A stretch of 64,000 nucleotides of DNA from Diadema setosum (Eukaryota; Echinodermata; Echinoidea; Diadematoida; Diadematidae). The stretch covers positions 41,476,333 to 41,540,332 of the forward strand of contig NC_092686.1 in NCBI RefSeq assembly GCF_964275005.1, in the 5' to 3' direction. The notes under the pieces are model-generated. The model was given only the letters and a program-made list of their open reading frames with translations. It was not told where the DNA came from and ran no database searches. This document shows, one piece after another, positions 44,530 to 59,500 of this stretch (within the stretch, counting starts at the first letter, position 1; every line of letters starts with the position of its first letter). The translations under genes were made by a program, and so were the position numbers.

Positions 44530-47500
44530 GTACGTGTTCCACCAGTGTCTCGGGTTTTTGTTTGTTTGCTTGCTCATTTGTGTCACATTGTACTACTAGA
44601 AGGGTTTGACCACAGTTGTATGTATGTATCGCACAATAAACCAATAAACCTAAGATGGGAATGAAAGTAGATCAATCAAAACAGAATTCAAAGAAGATCA
44701 CCATACTGCAATTTGAATTGACCCATAATATAATATCATAATTTCTTCAAGACGAAAAGAACATTTGATAGCTGGTGCTATGAAATCATTGTGGTCTGAA
44801 AATGCAATGAATAGAATTATCAATACAGTTTGTTTGTCTTTCCTTGAGGTCTGTTTTCATCAATGATTGTGGTAATTGTTATCATATTGACTTTTGTGTC
44901 ATTCTGTATTACATGCTCATATGAAGTGTATGAAGTATCTACTTTTCTTGTCTACTTATGTTGAAGGCCAGAGAGAAGACTTGAGGTACGGTTTGGTGAA
45001 TTTTCAATAGTACAGTGCTTATTTGTTGAACACATTTGTCAGTGTTAACTGTGAGCAACTTTGCTCTGAATCAATTTGTAAAAATGATGAACATCGGGCT
45101 AGTGTTTTGTTGTGTCTGTCATTCCCTGTTTTGACATAAGGGTATATGTAGAATAATTCAAATTGTTTGCTTGTTTTAAAAGCCATAGAGAGAAAAAAAA
45201 AATGAAATTTTTAGAATTATTTTTCTCTTCTTTTTAAATTATAATGAGGTGTATTTGTGGAGTGCATTTATCAGTGCTCGTTATGAACAAATTCATTCTG
45301 AATGTATACAATATAATGATATTCATGCTAAAGATAACACAGTTCTTATATAGCTCATATCACTACCGTGGCGTCTCTATGCGCTTTAAGGGAGAGGGAT
45401 GAAAGTAGAATGAGGAAATGTAGTGTACAATGTATGTACCATAAATGCAAAACCAAACTCATTCATAATACTTTTTGAACAGAAATGTCTTGAGAGCAGT
45501 TTTAAACTTTAACATTGTGGGAGCTTCTTTTATATAACACGGAACAGCGTTCCAAAGTATGGGAGCAGCATGAGCATACAGTGTTAATGTGTGGTATTTG
45601 ATTGTTCCCTTACAGGGTGAAGTCATACAGGAGCTTTATGAAATTATCCGAAGTCACAAAAATGAAGAAGGACGACTAGTTTGTGAACCTCTCATTCGAG
45701 TACCAAAGAGGAGGCAAGTGAAGTTTCATTATTAGCTCAGTAGATGGATCTAGGGAATTATAAGTACTGACCCACATCATGTTCAAGTTGACTTTTAATA
45801 CCTTAAGTGAAATCAGATGGACATAAACATTTTGTGTACTTGGAGTGCCGATAAGTACAGAAAATGCAATAGTGTTGTAAAGTCTGTGACACAGAAAGGG
45901 TCAAGGTAGAAATTTATGTGTAATTAGAAATCTCACCTAGAATAAGAAAGTTATGGAATTTTAAAGTTTTACACATTTTCACTGATGAATGATAACAACG
46001 CAAAAATTAGAAGAGATGCATAGTTATATAATGATAAGAACATAACAAAAAACATTTATTGCATATCAAATAGGAACTTTAGTGAATATCCATGCATTTA
46101 GATTTAGATCAGTGGGAGGTTTGTGCTGACATTTGAAATGGCCTCCATGTTTTCACTGATATTGGTGGTTTGTGAAAAAAACCTGAATCTTTGAAATTCT
46201 GTAATTTTCTTGCGTAAGGTCCAACTTTGATGAAACCTCGCATAATCTGATAGTTTGTTTACTATTTTTTGTTTTAAAAGCCAACTGGACCATGGTGTGG
46301 ACTTTGCAGGAGGTTCAGACATATTTTGAAATGCCTAACATCACAAACTAGCTATGAATGCAATGCCTCTGTTCGTGTACAAGGTATCTTTATACCGGGT
46401 AGACCTATAGGACATTTCATTTATTTTGTTTTATTGAGAATACAAATTTTCATTGTGATGAAAAACAATCACAAAAAGGCACAAAGTGTGCAACTGTGAA
46501 ACATGCATACAGTGCAAGAATAGGAGGGAAAGAGTCTGGTATACAGAGTAGTTTGCTTACAGATCCTCATGATTTCTGTAAAACCTTATATACACGATGC
46601 CCCACACAAGCATACAGTCCTGAAAGCCAGCTTTCAATCAGGCTGCCTGTTGGTATGACACTGTTAAATGAATCTGTTACTCAAATTTCCTCTCATCTAT
46701 ATATCTCTTCATGGCATAATCCAGTCCTTCGTACATAAGAGTTTGGTTACTGAGTGTGTGGGGTTTTTTTTTTAGCAGCTGTCGATCAAAAGTTTTACTG
46801 AAAATTGGTATGGGAATATAAATTGAATAAGTCTTGTGGGAGATGAGTCATCATTTAAAGCTACTCTTAACTGTTATTTGTGTAAGAACTCCACTGCCCC
46901 TCCCCCTTTGATTATTATACCCCCGCCAAACGAAGTTTGAAGGGGGTCAGGAATCAGCGGACGGTCGGGCGGTCGGTCCGTTGCAAATCTTGCGTCGCGA
47001 ACTACTTCCTCACTTTTCAACCGATTCCCATAAAAGTTGGAACAGATTTGTGCCTTGGGTTGTAGATGTGCAAGACGTATTTTTTGACAGTACCCGAAAG
47101 TATGTTGCCATGGTAACGGCATATTATGGGCAAAAATGGGTACAAATCTTGCGTCGCGAACTCCTCCCACAGTTTTTGATCAGTTTTTATGAAATTAGGT
47201 ACAGATGTTCATCTGAATATGTTAATGTGCAAGACACATATTTCCGCAGTGGCAAAAAGTGCGTTGCCATGGTAACGGCATGTTATTGGTAAAATATAGG
47301 GCAAAATGCTTCATGGCAAAACTGCTTCATCAGTGTTCTTCCAATTCTCATGGAATTCATATTGAATGTTTGTCTTAGGATATAGGTCAGCATGACACAT
47401 TTCTTGACAGTGACAAAAAGTATGTTGCCATGGTAACAGCTCTCATATTATGAGCCAAAATGATGGAAAATTTTGTGTTGCAAACTACATTATGTACTTC

Positions 47501-50500
47501 CTCAGTTTTTGCCCAATTTCCATGAAACTTGGTACAGATGTGTGCCTTTGGTTGTAGATGTGCAAGACGCATTTTTCGACAGTACCCGAAAGTACGTTGC
47601 CATGGTAACGGCATATTAATGGCAGAAGATCAAGGAAAGATCTTGCGGATTTAACTACTTCCTCAGTTTTTTGACCAAAGCTTATGAAATGTTGTTTTGA
47701 CCAAAGCTTATGAAATGTTGTTTGGCGGGGGTATAACCAGTCGCTGTAGCGACATTTCTAGTTGCCAATAGAATCCTGCTGCCCCTAAATGGAATGATTT
47801 GTATCACCCCACTCTCTGCCATCCAAAGGTCTGCCCCAGAGTACTATGAGGTGGTGTCCAACCCCATCGACATGCTGAAGATCCAGCAGCGGATCAAGAC
47901 GGAGGAGTACGATACAGTGGATGACATGGTTAGCGATGTGGAGCTGATGGTGAATAATGCACAGGCGTACTACAAGGTGAGATCAAGGTGGCCTAGATCA
48001 GACATAATTTTGAGCCTCTGTCTGTGATGCACCAAAAAGTTCAAGGAAGATTCATATCTAATGCAATTTTGATGGAATGGATTAGGACAAAGGCAGGTTA
48101 TTACTTTGCAGAGATTCAGCCATGGTGCAGTACTGCAAAAATACAGGATAGAGTTGCATTTATAGTAGACCTCAATTTGAGCTAAAATGCATCTCGAAAC
48201 ACACTTCATGGCAGCAAAAGTGATGCACTCAGAATACCAAAAATATTGACTGATGCCACTCTCATTTCACCCTCATTATACATGGCTTTATATATAAATT
48301 GTATGCTGTTAGAGAAGTAGTCATTAATTGGTGTAGCTTTTAATAGTGAAAAGTGATAGAACCTTTTTTTGTTGTTGCTGAAGAGTTGCCTAACAATTAA
48401 GAAAAGGATGACATAAAGAAAGTGTGTTCGTGATGTGAAGACCATTTGATTTGATGAGTGATCATGTTCTTACCCACAGAAAAACTCACAGGAATACCGG
48501 GATGCCAATGAGCTCTGGACAGTCTTCCTCCAGTCACGACGAGAACTACTGGAGGAAGCGGAGGCCCGCAGGCACCCTCCGCCGGCTGTTGAAGAACCAC
48601 AGGTGAGAAAGAGATGCCAGCTTGTTAGTGGTTGTTCACTTCGTAAAAGGTGCAACTCCAAATTTGCTGCTGTTCACTTTTGCATTTTACTCGAGAAGGG
48701 TGACATTTATATTAAAGAGAGACAGTCTGTGTTGTAATGTTGTAAACTTGTAAAGTTTGTGATAGAAATATGTGTGCTCTTCTTTCCTGGTCAGGACGAT
48801 TTTATGAGCTAATAGTATGTGTATACCCCAAGTTTATAGTAGAACCACTAATATGCTAAACATAATAAATGTATCAAGCAGAAATCCATTGATTTACAGC
48901 TTGAAATGGTGACTCCTTGGGTCATTATATCACTAAATTCCCCAACATAAATCCAAACCCTCAAAATCTTATTTTGTACCAATTTGTGTAGTTAATGAGA
49001 GAATGTGAAAGGTATTCAGTTAAAATGAAAGGAAATGAAAAAAATGAATTGAAATGAAAAAGGAAATTAAAGAAAAAATGCCTCTGTTTATCATGAATTG
49101 TAAAAAATGCCTCTGTTTATCATGAATTATACTTAGCAGGTAGTTTGACCTCAACGTTGATCTGTGCCATCCTTACACCAAATGTCATCTTTCAGTAAAA
49201 TTTGGTAGAATAGGATAGGATAGGAACCTTTGAACATCACATCATTTGTCAGTGTTTGTCTTTCATTTTGTGGCCAGCATATTTATACCGTCAAGAAGTC
49301 ACACAGTAAGGTAAAGTACAAATATGTCTGTGATGCTGCCAATACCAATTCTTGGCTCCCTCTTGAAATCATATTAAAGTTCAATAAGTAACAGTGCCTT
49401 GGGATGCTCCTATTAACTTCTGTTTTGCTCGTTAAATACTAATCTAAAGAGTGAAATTCCAATGTGATTTGTTCACCTAACAGTGTTTATTGTAGCTTAG
49501 CTATGAAAGGTTTGCATGCCATGAAATGTCTTGATTTTTTTTTTTTTGTAATTGAAATAAAACATCTTAAAACTGATGAGTCAAGAGAAACAATATTCTT
49601 TTTCTTCTCTAGATTTTTAAAAGGAATTCCTTAAAGCCAATCTAAATCTGGTCAAATTTGTGTAGTAGAACTTGGAGATGAACTTAAGGTGCACTTGATG
49701 GTCAATCTTTGGTAGAGACCAGACTAAAAGCCATTTATGCACTGTAATAAATGCAAAGAAGGCATTCTATGACTCCAAATTACATCCACTATCAAAGTAC
49801 TGCCATACTTTAATTCTTTGTGAGGTTGAAGCGAAAGATGGCAACGTGCATCCGTCACCCGATGACAATATGAATGAATGATTTCTCTTCCACATCTCTC
49901 CACGCCACATTTACTGCTAATTCTGCTGGGTCACCCACCACCTGTACCATTTTTTCAGCTCCAGCAGCTGAGTGCCAGTGTGGGGCCCCACACCTCGTAC
50001 AAACCAGTGGAGCCCCCGAAAGCACCCATAATCCTCATAAAGAAACGGGAGTACTCTCAGCCTCATATCCCAGCCTTCCAAGTGGCTGGGTATGAGTCTA
50101 GGTTTGCCGGTCAGGTATTACATCAGTCACATTAATTTGTTTATTTTTTGTATTTTTGTATTTAAAGTTGTCACCCATGTTTGTACATTGTGCTGTGTCT
50201 TGTAAAAAAAAATAAAATAAAAAAGGAAGCAAGCAAAGGCAATCAGATGAAACTTACATACAGATTTTTTTTTTTTTTTTTTTTTGTCAAATATGTATTT
50301 CAGGGGGCAGAGCATTGACAAAATCTCATGAGCATACTTTATGTTTGAAGAGGTTGGGTATATCACTAATGCTACCGATATTCGCTTTCAAAAAAAAAAA
50401 GCAAGTGAACAAACATGTGTAACCTACATCTTTCCTCTCATGCTATGTTCTCATGCAATACAAATGGAGGGCACTTATTTATATGAAAGGAGTGTTCTGT

Positions 50501-53500
50501 GAAATGTGAGGAAGTTCCATTTGTGTGTTATGCGTTGTGTCTCCCATAAAGGTACCTGTGTCCCTGCATGTAATTGAGGATGGTGCAGAATGAGCTGCTC
50601 CCTTATATAAGCGTCATTGTTCTATTCTTTTTTTTTTTCATTTGATTTGAATGTCAAATTTCATGTCATGTCACGCAATGCATGTATTTGTTTTTCATCG
50701 ACTAGTTCAGGTTAAATGAATCATTTGAATTGAGGGTGCAAGAAATCCACATTCTCGCTAACCAGCAATTATTTCTACTCTCTGGATGCACATGAAGTAC
50801 AATGGCATTTTACCTATTAAATGTTGTGGATCCTTTCCTCACTGCTGTATGGGCAAATGATTAATGCAGTTATTTTGGGATAAATAGAGAAGGTGAAAGA
50901 AAATGAAAAACCATCCATTATTAGGCATTTTTACTTCAGCCCCACCTGTTGTCGGTCCATCATTCATATCACTATGAAAAAGTCAATGCACTATTGCTCC
51001 ATTTAACCCTAAAAAGACTGGGGGGGGGGGGGCCTAAAAGGCCCCCCCCTCGACATTTCGCGCGATAACTCTGCAACGCGCAATGCTCTCGCCGCGATGC
51101 TCTATGACTTTTTTCTTTCGAGTTTCCCGCACATTTTGACACCAAATTTGTGACGCCCGGGGGTACCATTCTGAAGTTACATAACTTTTTGTACATGCAC
51201 GTGAGGCCGAAAATGGCTCAAAAATGTGATTTTGTGTACAAAGTCAATGCAAATTGAGTTTTTTCACATGGTTCATATAAATATGCTTATTTTTACTCTC
51301 AATGGCTAAAATTAATTTGTTTTAGGAGTATTATGCTTCAAAAAGTGTCTGCCACAAATTTTGTTTAAAAAAAAACAAAAACAAAAGGTCGTAAAAACAA
51401 AGAAATACATAAGAAATTCATAAAACAATAAAATAAATAAGAAATTGATTTTGATACCGAATTTTTTTTTCAAGTACATTTGCTAAGAATGCCACAAAGA
51501 ATAATTAGACCAAAAATGAGCACTTTTGGAGCTTTATTCACTGATTTAGATCAAAGAGTCTGATTTCTTGCATAAATTAGCATAATTAATCAAAATAAAA
51601 TAAAAGAAGACTATTTTGTAAAATTTAAATATACAATCTTGTAGATTACATCGCACACTACCATTGTGCAAATTTCCGCGGCAATCGCGCGATCCATGGC
51701 CGAGATCTTAAGGGGGGGCCCTTTAGGCCCCCCCCCCCCAGTCTTTCGAGCTACCAAAATAGCCCAGTCTTTTTAGGGTTAATACAACAACCATATGTAG
51801 CCGCTATATAAATAACATTTGCATTAGTAAAAGAGTTTCTTTAGGGTCCGCTTCTTAAACGACTGTAATTAACCAAAAGCAAACACTAACACAAAAGACA
51901 TTGTAAACGAATAGTTTTGCCTCTGGTTGAAAAAAAAGAAAGAAAAAAAAAAAAAGGTCGAGAAGCACGGTTTGAAATAATTTTGATTTGATATGCAATA
52001 CTCAGTGGCATAAAGCAGATTTCTTCTCCCTTTCCCCTTCCATGGTCAGTCATCAAAACACTTGCCTTCGAATACTCACTCACTTGGATCCTAAACCTAT
52101 TGTAATATCTATGCTGTAATCATATTCCCATGTGCTCTTATGAGAATGCATCTTCCCCAACATGCTGTAATGTAAAGGTTTTTATGCATTCCGCGATACA
52201 TATACAGTTTTATATGCTTAGTGTCACTACTGATAATTCATCATTGAGGATGTGTGGGCAAGAAGTGAGCTGAGGATCATTATTATTATTATTTTTTTTT
52301 ATTCAGGGCAGTAACAAAGAAAATGACACTATTTGTGATGTAGCAATAATGTCACATTCTTGTGGATAGTTCAAGTCATAATTCACTTTAAAGACAGGCA
52401 AATGTGAGTGCTGCATACACATGAGGAAATATTCATTAAGAAGATATTGTGGTCGCAGTGACCTAGTAGAAAACAAAACAAAATGCTCCATTTGTTCTCA
52501 GAAACAAGACTATTGCAGACATTTCTCATGAATATGGCCAATGATACGAAGATATAGGCAATGCAGTTTGTATCTTAGTCCATTTAGTCACAGTGCAACA
52601 TGCTTCTTTTCAGGCGCGGTGGAGCACCCCAATTTGCATCTCATTATCGCCCCGTTCTATTTGAATTTCCAACGGGCATCCACGGCTGCCCGAAACTGTG
52701 TGCATGAAAAAGTCAAATCTTTACCTTCTCCTTGTGCCGCTAGTAAACTCAAACTTCCCACACTATCTAAGTTTTTAAAAACCTTCCTTTTGATGAAAAA
52801 ATTATGAAATTTGCTGCACTAGAACTTGAGATATTAAAGCGTTTTGAAAATCACCTCTCGCAAAACATGCTCTCTGTTTTTTTCCGACTGGACTATGGCC
52901 GGGCTCCAATGTGTCCGAAACTGGCAACATAAGTTCATCAGGCCTCAATCCATATGGTGAAAGTTTTCGCTTTGTACCACCTGTACTTTTTGAGAAATCA
53001 ACTTGTTTCTACAGGGTTTGGAATAGAAAATTGTAGTCGGCGAAACAATTGAAAATGACGTCATTTCTTTTCCCGTAATATTGGGCATGCGTGGTACGTG
53101 AGATTCAGGATTTCGTGCTCATTGTTGGTTTGCATGTGACGCAGTCAATTTTGCTGAGTGTCGCACGGCGGTGATTGCTGAGCTGCTGCCGCGCACGCTG
53201 CATGCAGCAATGCGTTGTGTGTGCTGTGACATGCAACGCCACAGTGACGCGATTAATTATACATGGGACCGACCTGTACGCTTTGCGTTCGTGTCATTTT
53301 TGACATCACCTTCTGTTTTTTTCCGACACAACCATGGCCGGGAATATTATGGTATGAAATTTAAAATGCAAGCAGATAAATAAATTTCGGTGTACTTTGT
53401 TTGAATGGCGCTTTTGTTCCGCAATCACACTTCGTGAATTTTAGGATGATTTTCGAGGCATATTTTTGGTAATTTTGCTCGCCAGGTTTTCGCTAAAATT

Positions 53501-56500
53501 TCACATTTTATCATTGTCAAATCCTTTAATATGTTATATGTGCATATTCGGACATGTTTTCAAATTCAAACTAACTCAATTTTAATCCGAAAATAGGTTT
53601 CCTGAAATTGTTATTAGCTTGAGAAGTTGTTTACTTTTTCTCAACTACGCGAGTACATGTTGTTTACTTTATGCAAATGAGGCTCGGCTGCCGATGGATT
53701 TCTGCGAGATATTTGGGGTGCTCCACCGCGCCTGTTTTAATAATCTTAATTCAGTGCTGGCATTTTATTTCTTGCATTATCACTCCAAGGTTCTTGTAAT
53801 TCTGAGAATCTGAATTCATAGCATGAAAACAGTGTTTCATTGCTTTTTTGAAAATAATATGTTTGTCTTGTACTGCTTTGAAAACTAATGTGTTGTCGCT
53901 TTGGTAATTTTGGTTGAAATGGAAACTTTACTCCCTGCAGGAAATACTAACTGAATTTTCATGTAATATTATATTGGGGAATACTTCAAGATTAACCACA
54001 ACCTACTGTAAAGTCCTAGCTTATTGAATTTGCAAAGAAAAAGTGAAAAAGTAACAATTTTGCAATGAATTATGAAAATAAAAGTTTTGCCAATATGTAA
54101 GAAGCCCTTTTATATCACAGTTTACTGTATACGCCATATATTTAGCGAGTCTAAATTTTCGTGAATCAGGACTTCCCGACGATTTTGTGAATGGTTAAAT
54201 TTGTGATCGTGGAGTTAAGTACTGAACAGAGATGTATACACACAAGCACATCATGTTAATATCGGGATCAGAGTCAATTTATATTTTAGCGTGTCTTTAA
54301 ATTCGTGAATAGCACCTGACTCACGAAATTTCACAAAGAAAAATATGTCGTGAAATATTCGGCGTATACAGTGTACAGTATTCAACTGTTGAACACACAT
54401 TTATTACATGCAGTTTATTGCTATTCTTCAAAATGATTTTCTTGTATATCAATATATTAAGATATTTTTGTGTTGCCTTGTTGTATGTGTTAAATATACT
54501 GTTTTTTGTTATTGTTGTTCCATATGGCTGCCTTTTTATGTACCGAAAGAAAGCAAAGAACCCCAAAAATATTAGTGCGAGCTGAATATCAAAGAGAAAA
54601 CTCACTGCTAGACATATTCCTTCTCTATTTATTGTCTAGCTAAAAGATTTGATTTCAGACGTATGTATGAATACAAAATGAATACAGTCAACCTTCCTAA
54701 GTCAAGTCTATTTGGACTGAAGAAATAGCTTTGACTTACAGAAAATTCGACTTATGAGGGATTATAATCAATAGAATATAAAGAGAAGAGGACTTGAAAA
54801 GACCTTCGACTTAGACGATTATTCAACTTATGTAAGGTCGACTTTAATAAGCAAGGTTGACTGTATTTAGCTGTGACGCTGTGTTTTAATGTGTTGATGT
54901 TGGACTGTTTGGCATTCAATGTAGCTTTCGTCACTAGTTTTAGCCGTCACTCAAATCACCAATCACGTCAGCCAGAGAGAGTTGTACACTTTACAACCAA
55001 GCTTTCTGTCGCCTCTTCAGCCATTATTTTTAGTACATGTCATTGACAGATTTAACGCAGTATTTCATACTGCTGATGAGAAATCTGATGTAGAGAAGAG
55101 AAAGAGTTTATTTGAAAGTTGAAATACTTCCAACAGCTGCACCATGTTCATATGCAATTAATGTTTCCACAGTGATCAAATTTTGTTCAGATCTTTTTTT
55201 TTTCTTTTTTTTTTCCAGCAAAGTTTGTGGTATGTAGTTTATAGACAGTTCTTTGCGGTCTTTCCAACCTGTTATACCATCTGCACTGTGTGTTGACCAA
55301 TATGCGTTCAGTGTTTGAGCTGACATTGTTTGTAGTATCATGTAGTTTGCCCACTGCAAAACTAAGTCGCCCTATTACTGCTTTTTGAGCTTGTGAGTGG
55401 ATTCAGCTCAAGCTTTCTTCACAGCAAATGTTGAGATTATAATACAAAGATACAAGTCCTTTGTGAATATAAAACACTACTGTAGAGGCGAGGCAGTGCC
55501 AAGGAAACGTGTAATTTGCAACGCTACTCTTGGATATATACATATTGATTGCTGTTTCTCTATTTACAGGAGGGTGCAGGCATGAGTGGAGGAGTTATAG
55601 CTGACAGTGCGGTAGGGAGCGAAGTGAACGCCGCCCCTCAGGGTCCAGTGGAGGAAAGTGGCTACATTGTGGACGACCCCTCTGACCCCTTGGAAATCCT
55701 CTTCAGCGCCGTCATGGGTCACCGCGATGTCACCGGACGCATTGTCAGTCTCATGTTCCGCAAGCTGCCGCGGCAACATGAATTCCCTGCCTACTATGAG
55801 ATCATCGATCATCCAATCGATCTGTGTGACATCGCTGTCAAGATAAAGGTGAGAATGAGGCGGATGACTGGAATTGAACAGAAAATAACACAGTCCATTT
55901 GAGCCATTACCCTCTCTAGTGTTACATCCCAGTAGTTGCTCTCCTCTTTTGAACTGAACAAGACATTGCAGTTGGATAACAGGTTTTGTGTTAATGTGGC
56001 TTTTGCAAAAGTTACAATGAGTTTTCTTATTGTGTTTCATCATGACCTGTTACGAAATGTATATAAAAAATGAAGCTGAAGAATGTATAGTCCATTAGAT
56101 ATATCTCATTATCAATAATTTTGGCAAATGTAAGTGCCAGCTTGTGGCAACTAGAGGAGAACAGAAGTTGTTTTGTTTGAAGGTTGGTCCATGTATGGTA
56201 AGATAATTACGTGTAAATGGTTTATGGAACATCGTGAAGTTTCCGGAGCTGTGTTTGATTAGGCTGTCTCTATGAAATCCTGAAGAGAAGTAAGCTATGC
56301 CAGCAAAGGACTGCGGTTGACTACAGACTGGCAGCAGTGCATAAAGTGTCAAAACCTTGATGTGTAATGGCATGGTTTCCTTTCAAATGCCTCCTTTCTT
56401 GCTTGTGACCTGATAATCAGAACAAGAAGTATGACCGCCTGGCAGACCTCGACAAAGACCTCTCCTTGATGGTGAAGAATGCCAAGTTGTTCAACGAGCC

Positions 56501-59500
56501 GGGCTCCCAGATCTACAAGGATGCCGTCACGCTGAAGAAAGTGATCGTTGCCAAGAAAGCCGAGCTGGAGCGCCAAGGCAGGGATGTCCACCATGCGAGT
56601 AAAGCAAGGTCTGTGTAGGTTGTACGTGTAGCTTCTCCAATGCCGTGCAGTTATTTAAGGGATTAAATGTTTGCTTTGTTGTCAGGGATGTGAGAAGAAT
56701 CGGTGAGATGAAAAGCTGCATGAGTTGTTGGCTTCTGTAGATGGTTAGCAAATGGCAAGCATACTCGTTTTTAGGAAGTGAAAAATTCAGCAATTTTTCA
56801 AGTCTTTAAAAATCATGAAGGAGTCTGAGCATATGAAGTTCCAAGGGGGATTTTGGTTCCCCTTTTTGTCCCCGCCGAACGAGTTCGAGCAGGGGACTAT
56901 GAAACGGGCTCCGTACGTGTGTGCGTCCGTGTGTCCGTCCGTCCGTGTGTCCGTCCGTGTGTCCGTCCATCCGTGTGTGCGTCCGTGTGTGATCAAAATC
57001 TTCAATTTGCTACTTCTCTGTCATTTATGAGCCAATTTTGATTCTGTTTGCTTTATATGATAGCACTACATGGGAGCTTTGAAACTTCTACACAGAATTT
57101 CAGTCGTGACCTTTGACCTTGACCTTTGACCTATATTGTACATTTTGCTACAAAATGCTACTCCTTCGCCATTTCTAACCCGATTTCGATTCTGTTTGCT
57201 TTATGTGATGGCACTAGGTGAGGGCTTCAAAATTTCTACACAGAATTTTGACCTTTGACTTCTTTGACCTTTGACCTTGATTTTTGACCTGTATTGTACA
57301 TTTTGCTACAAAATGCTACTCCTTCGCCATTTCTAACCTGATTTCGATTCCGTTTGCTTTATGTGATGGCACTAGGTGAGGGCTTCAAAATTCTACACAG
57401 AATTTTGACCTTTGACCTTTGACCTTAATTTTTGACCTACATTTTGTTGTACATTTTGCTACAAAATGCTACTCCTTCGCCATTTCTAACCCGATTTCGA
57501 TTCCGTTTGCTTTATGTGATGGCACTAGGTGAGCGCTTCAAAACTTCTACACAGAATTTTGACCTTTGACTTCTTTGACCGTTGACCTTGATTTTTTACC
57601 TATATTGTACATTTTGCTACAAAATGCTACTTCCGGCGGGGACATATATTACGCACCGCGTAATTTCTACTTTTCCTTGTTTAGAGCTGAAGTGAGTGAA
57701 AAAAAAAAAATGCACTAATTTATCAATGTTAGTCACAAAATGTTCTATATAATTGATGCAATCGATAAAGCTTGTAGACTTCTTTTGCCGAAAAAAGTGT
57801 TTTTATAGCTGATTTTCCCCACTTGATATTGCTAGTTGAAGTATTGTTCGTATGTTTTGCTGTAACTGTTCCCATTTCAAATTCTTCGTTTAATCTATGA
57901 CAAATCTCATTCCAGGCAAGCCATTGCTCACGCCCAGTCAGCCATCACCGAAGCCCTCAATCTGGCAGGCTACGTGGAGAGTGTCAAAAACACACCCATC
58001 AGCATCGGGTCATCGCTGGCATCCCACGGGCTGCTCGGCCCCTCCCTCACCTCCACTCCGAGTGGCTCCCTCAACATCGACGAGGACGACGAGGACGACG
58101 ACAGCTTCTCGGCTGACAGCGGCGACCCGCGTCACGTCCTCTTCGACTTTGTGCTGCACTTCCGCAACCAGCTGGGCCAGCTGCTGTCAGAACCCTTCAT
58201 GAGGCTGCCCAACAGCCGTATCTACCCAGACTACTACCGGGAGATCAAGAAGCCGCTGGCACTGACCAAGATCAGGTCAAAACTCAAGGTCAGCTGTTAC
58301 CAGGAATAGTCAAGCTTCGTAGATCCATCCCTCCCCCTTCCACTTCCGGACCTTGATAGTGGGCCACGCTAGAACCGTTGCCACAGTGTACATTAATACA
58401 CACTAGCAAATTTCATTGTCAGCGCAAGTCTAGTGTGCCCATCAAAAATTCGAACAGATTTTAAATAAATCTGTTTATCCAATGTTTTTACTTGATGTTT
58501 TGAGGTTCAATGCTTCAAGCTACCGTGACCTTGACTACTACATGTATCTTCACTTCAAACCTTGCCCCAGTACTGTAGTTGTTTGTGTCAAGCTAGTTCT
58601 GGTGTGCCATTTCAGCCTATTATAAAAATCCCTCCTAACCCTTGTTCAGGTTCTTGTTTCAAGGGCAAATGGGCAGATTAGAAGAAAAGGAAGTGAAACT
58701 GAATTGAGTTTCTGTAATTTTTTTGTTTTATTTTGTTAACTATCTTACGGCAGACTAACAAGTACAAGAATCTGAGTGAGCTTGGTGCCGACCTGGAGCT
58801 GGTGTTCAAGAACGCCTTCCAGTACAATGACCCCTCCTCGCAGCTCTACAAGGATGCTGAGACACTGCACAGGGCTATGCTTCACAAAAAGAAGGAACTA
58901 GAAAAGAGTGATGTGAAGGTAGGTGAGAATAGTGTTACTAAAAAAAAAAATAAATAAATAAAAAATTTGAGTGGAAAAAATTTGATTCACTAGATATATG
59001 GCATATACAGTACATGTGTATGTGTATATGTCTGGAATTGATATCATTGATACGTCATATATAATGCATGTTGCATGTGCTGGTCTAGAGCAAACAGTGG
59101 CATGAAAGTTCATTACGAGCTCTTTTATCATAGGCAAGGCTTTATACTGATCATTATTTGAAAAAAAAAAATGAATGAAAGGAAAATCAAAGAGTATATC
59201 ACCTGAAATCATGGGGAAGACAGAGATTAACATAATTGCTCTCCATGTGTATAGTTACATAATGACTGCCATATGAAAGATTTTGCTCACTATATTTACA
59301 TGTCTTAAGATAGCGATCACATGTTGAGATCCTGCTGTGTGTGTGTGTGTGTGTGTGAGTAAAATCAGTGGTCATCAGGATGGTAGAAAGTATAATGAAA
59401 TTTGACTACTGCCTATCATGCAAAAGTCGGTGCTTATCGCAGATAATCTTAGTCACAGCCTGCCAAGCACAGCATCTGTTTAGAACTAACTTTGTGTGTG

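Noticed and set aside
50090..50095. Stronger-looking donor (GTATGAGT) for the PBRM1 linker exon
   Set aside because: It would leave phase 2 and break the frame into the next exon, which needs phase 0.
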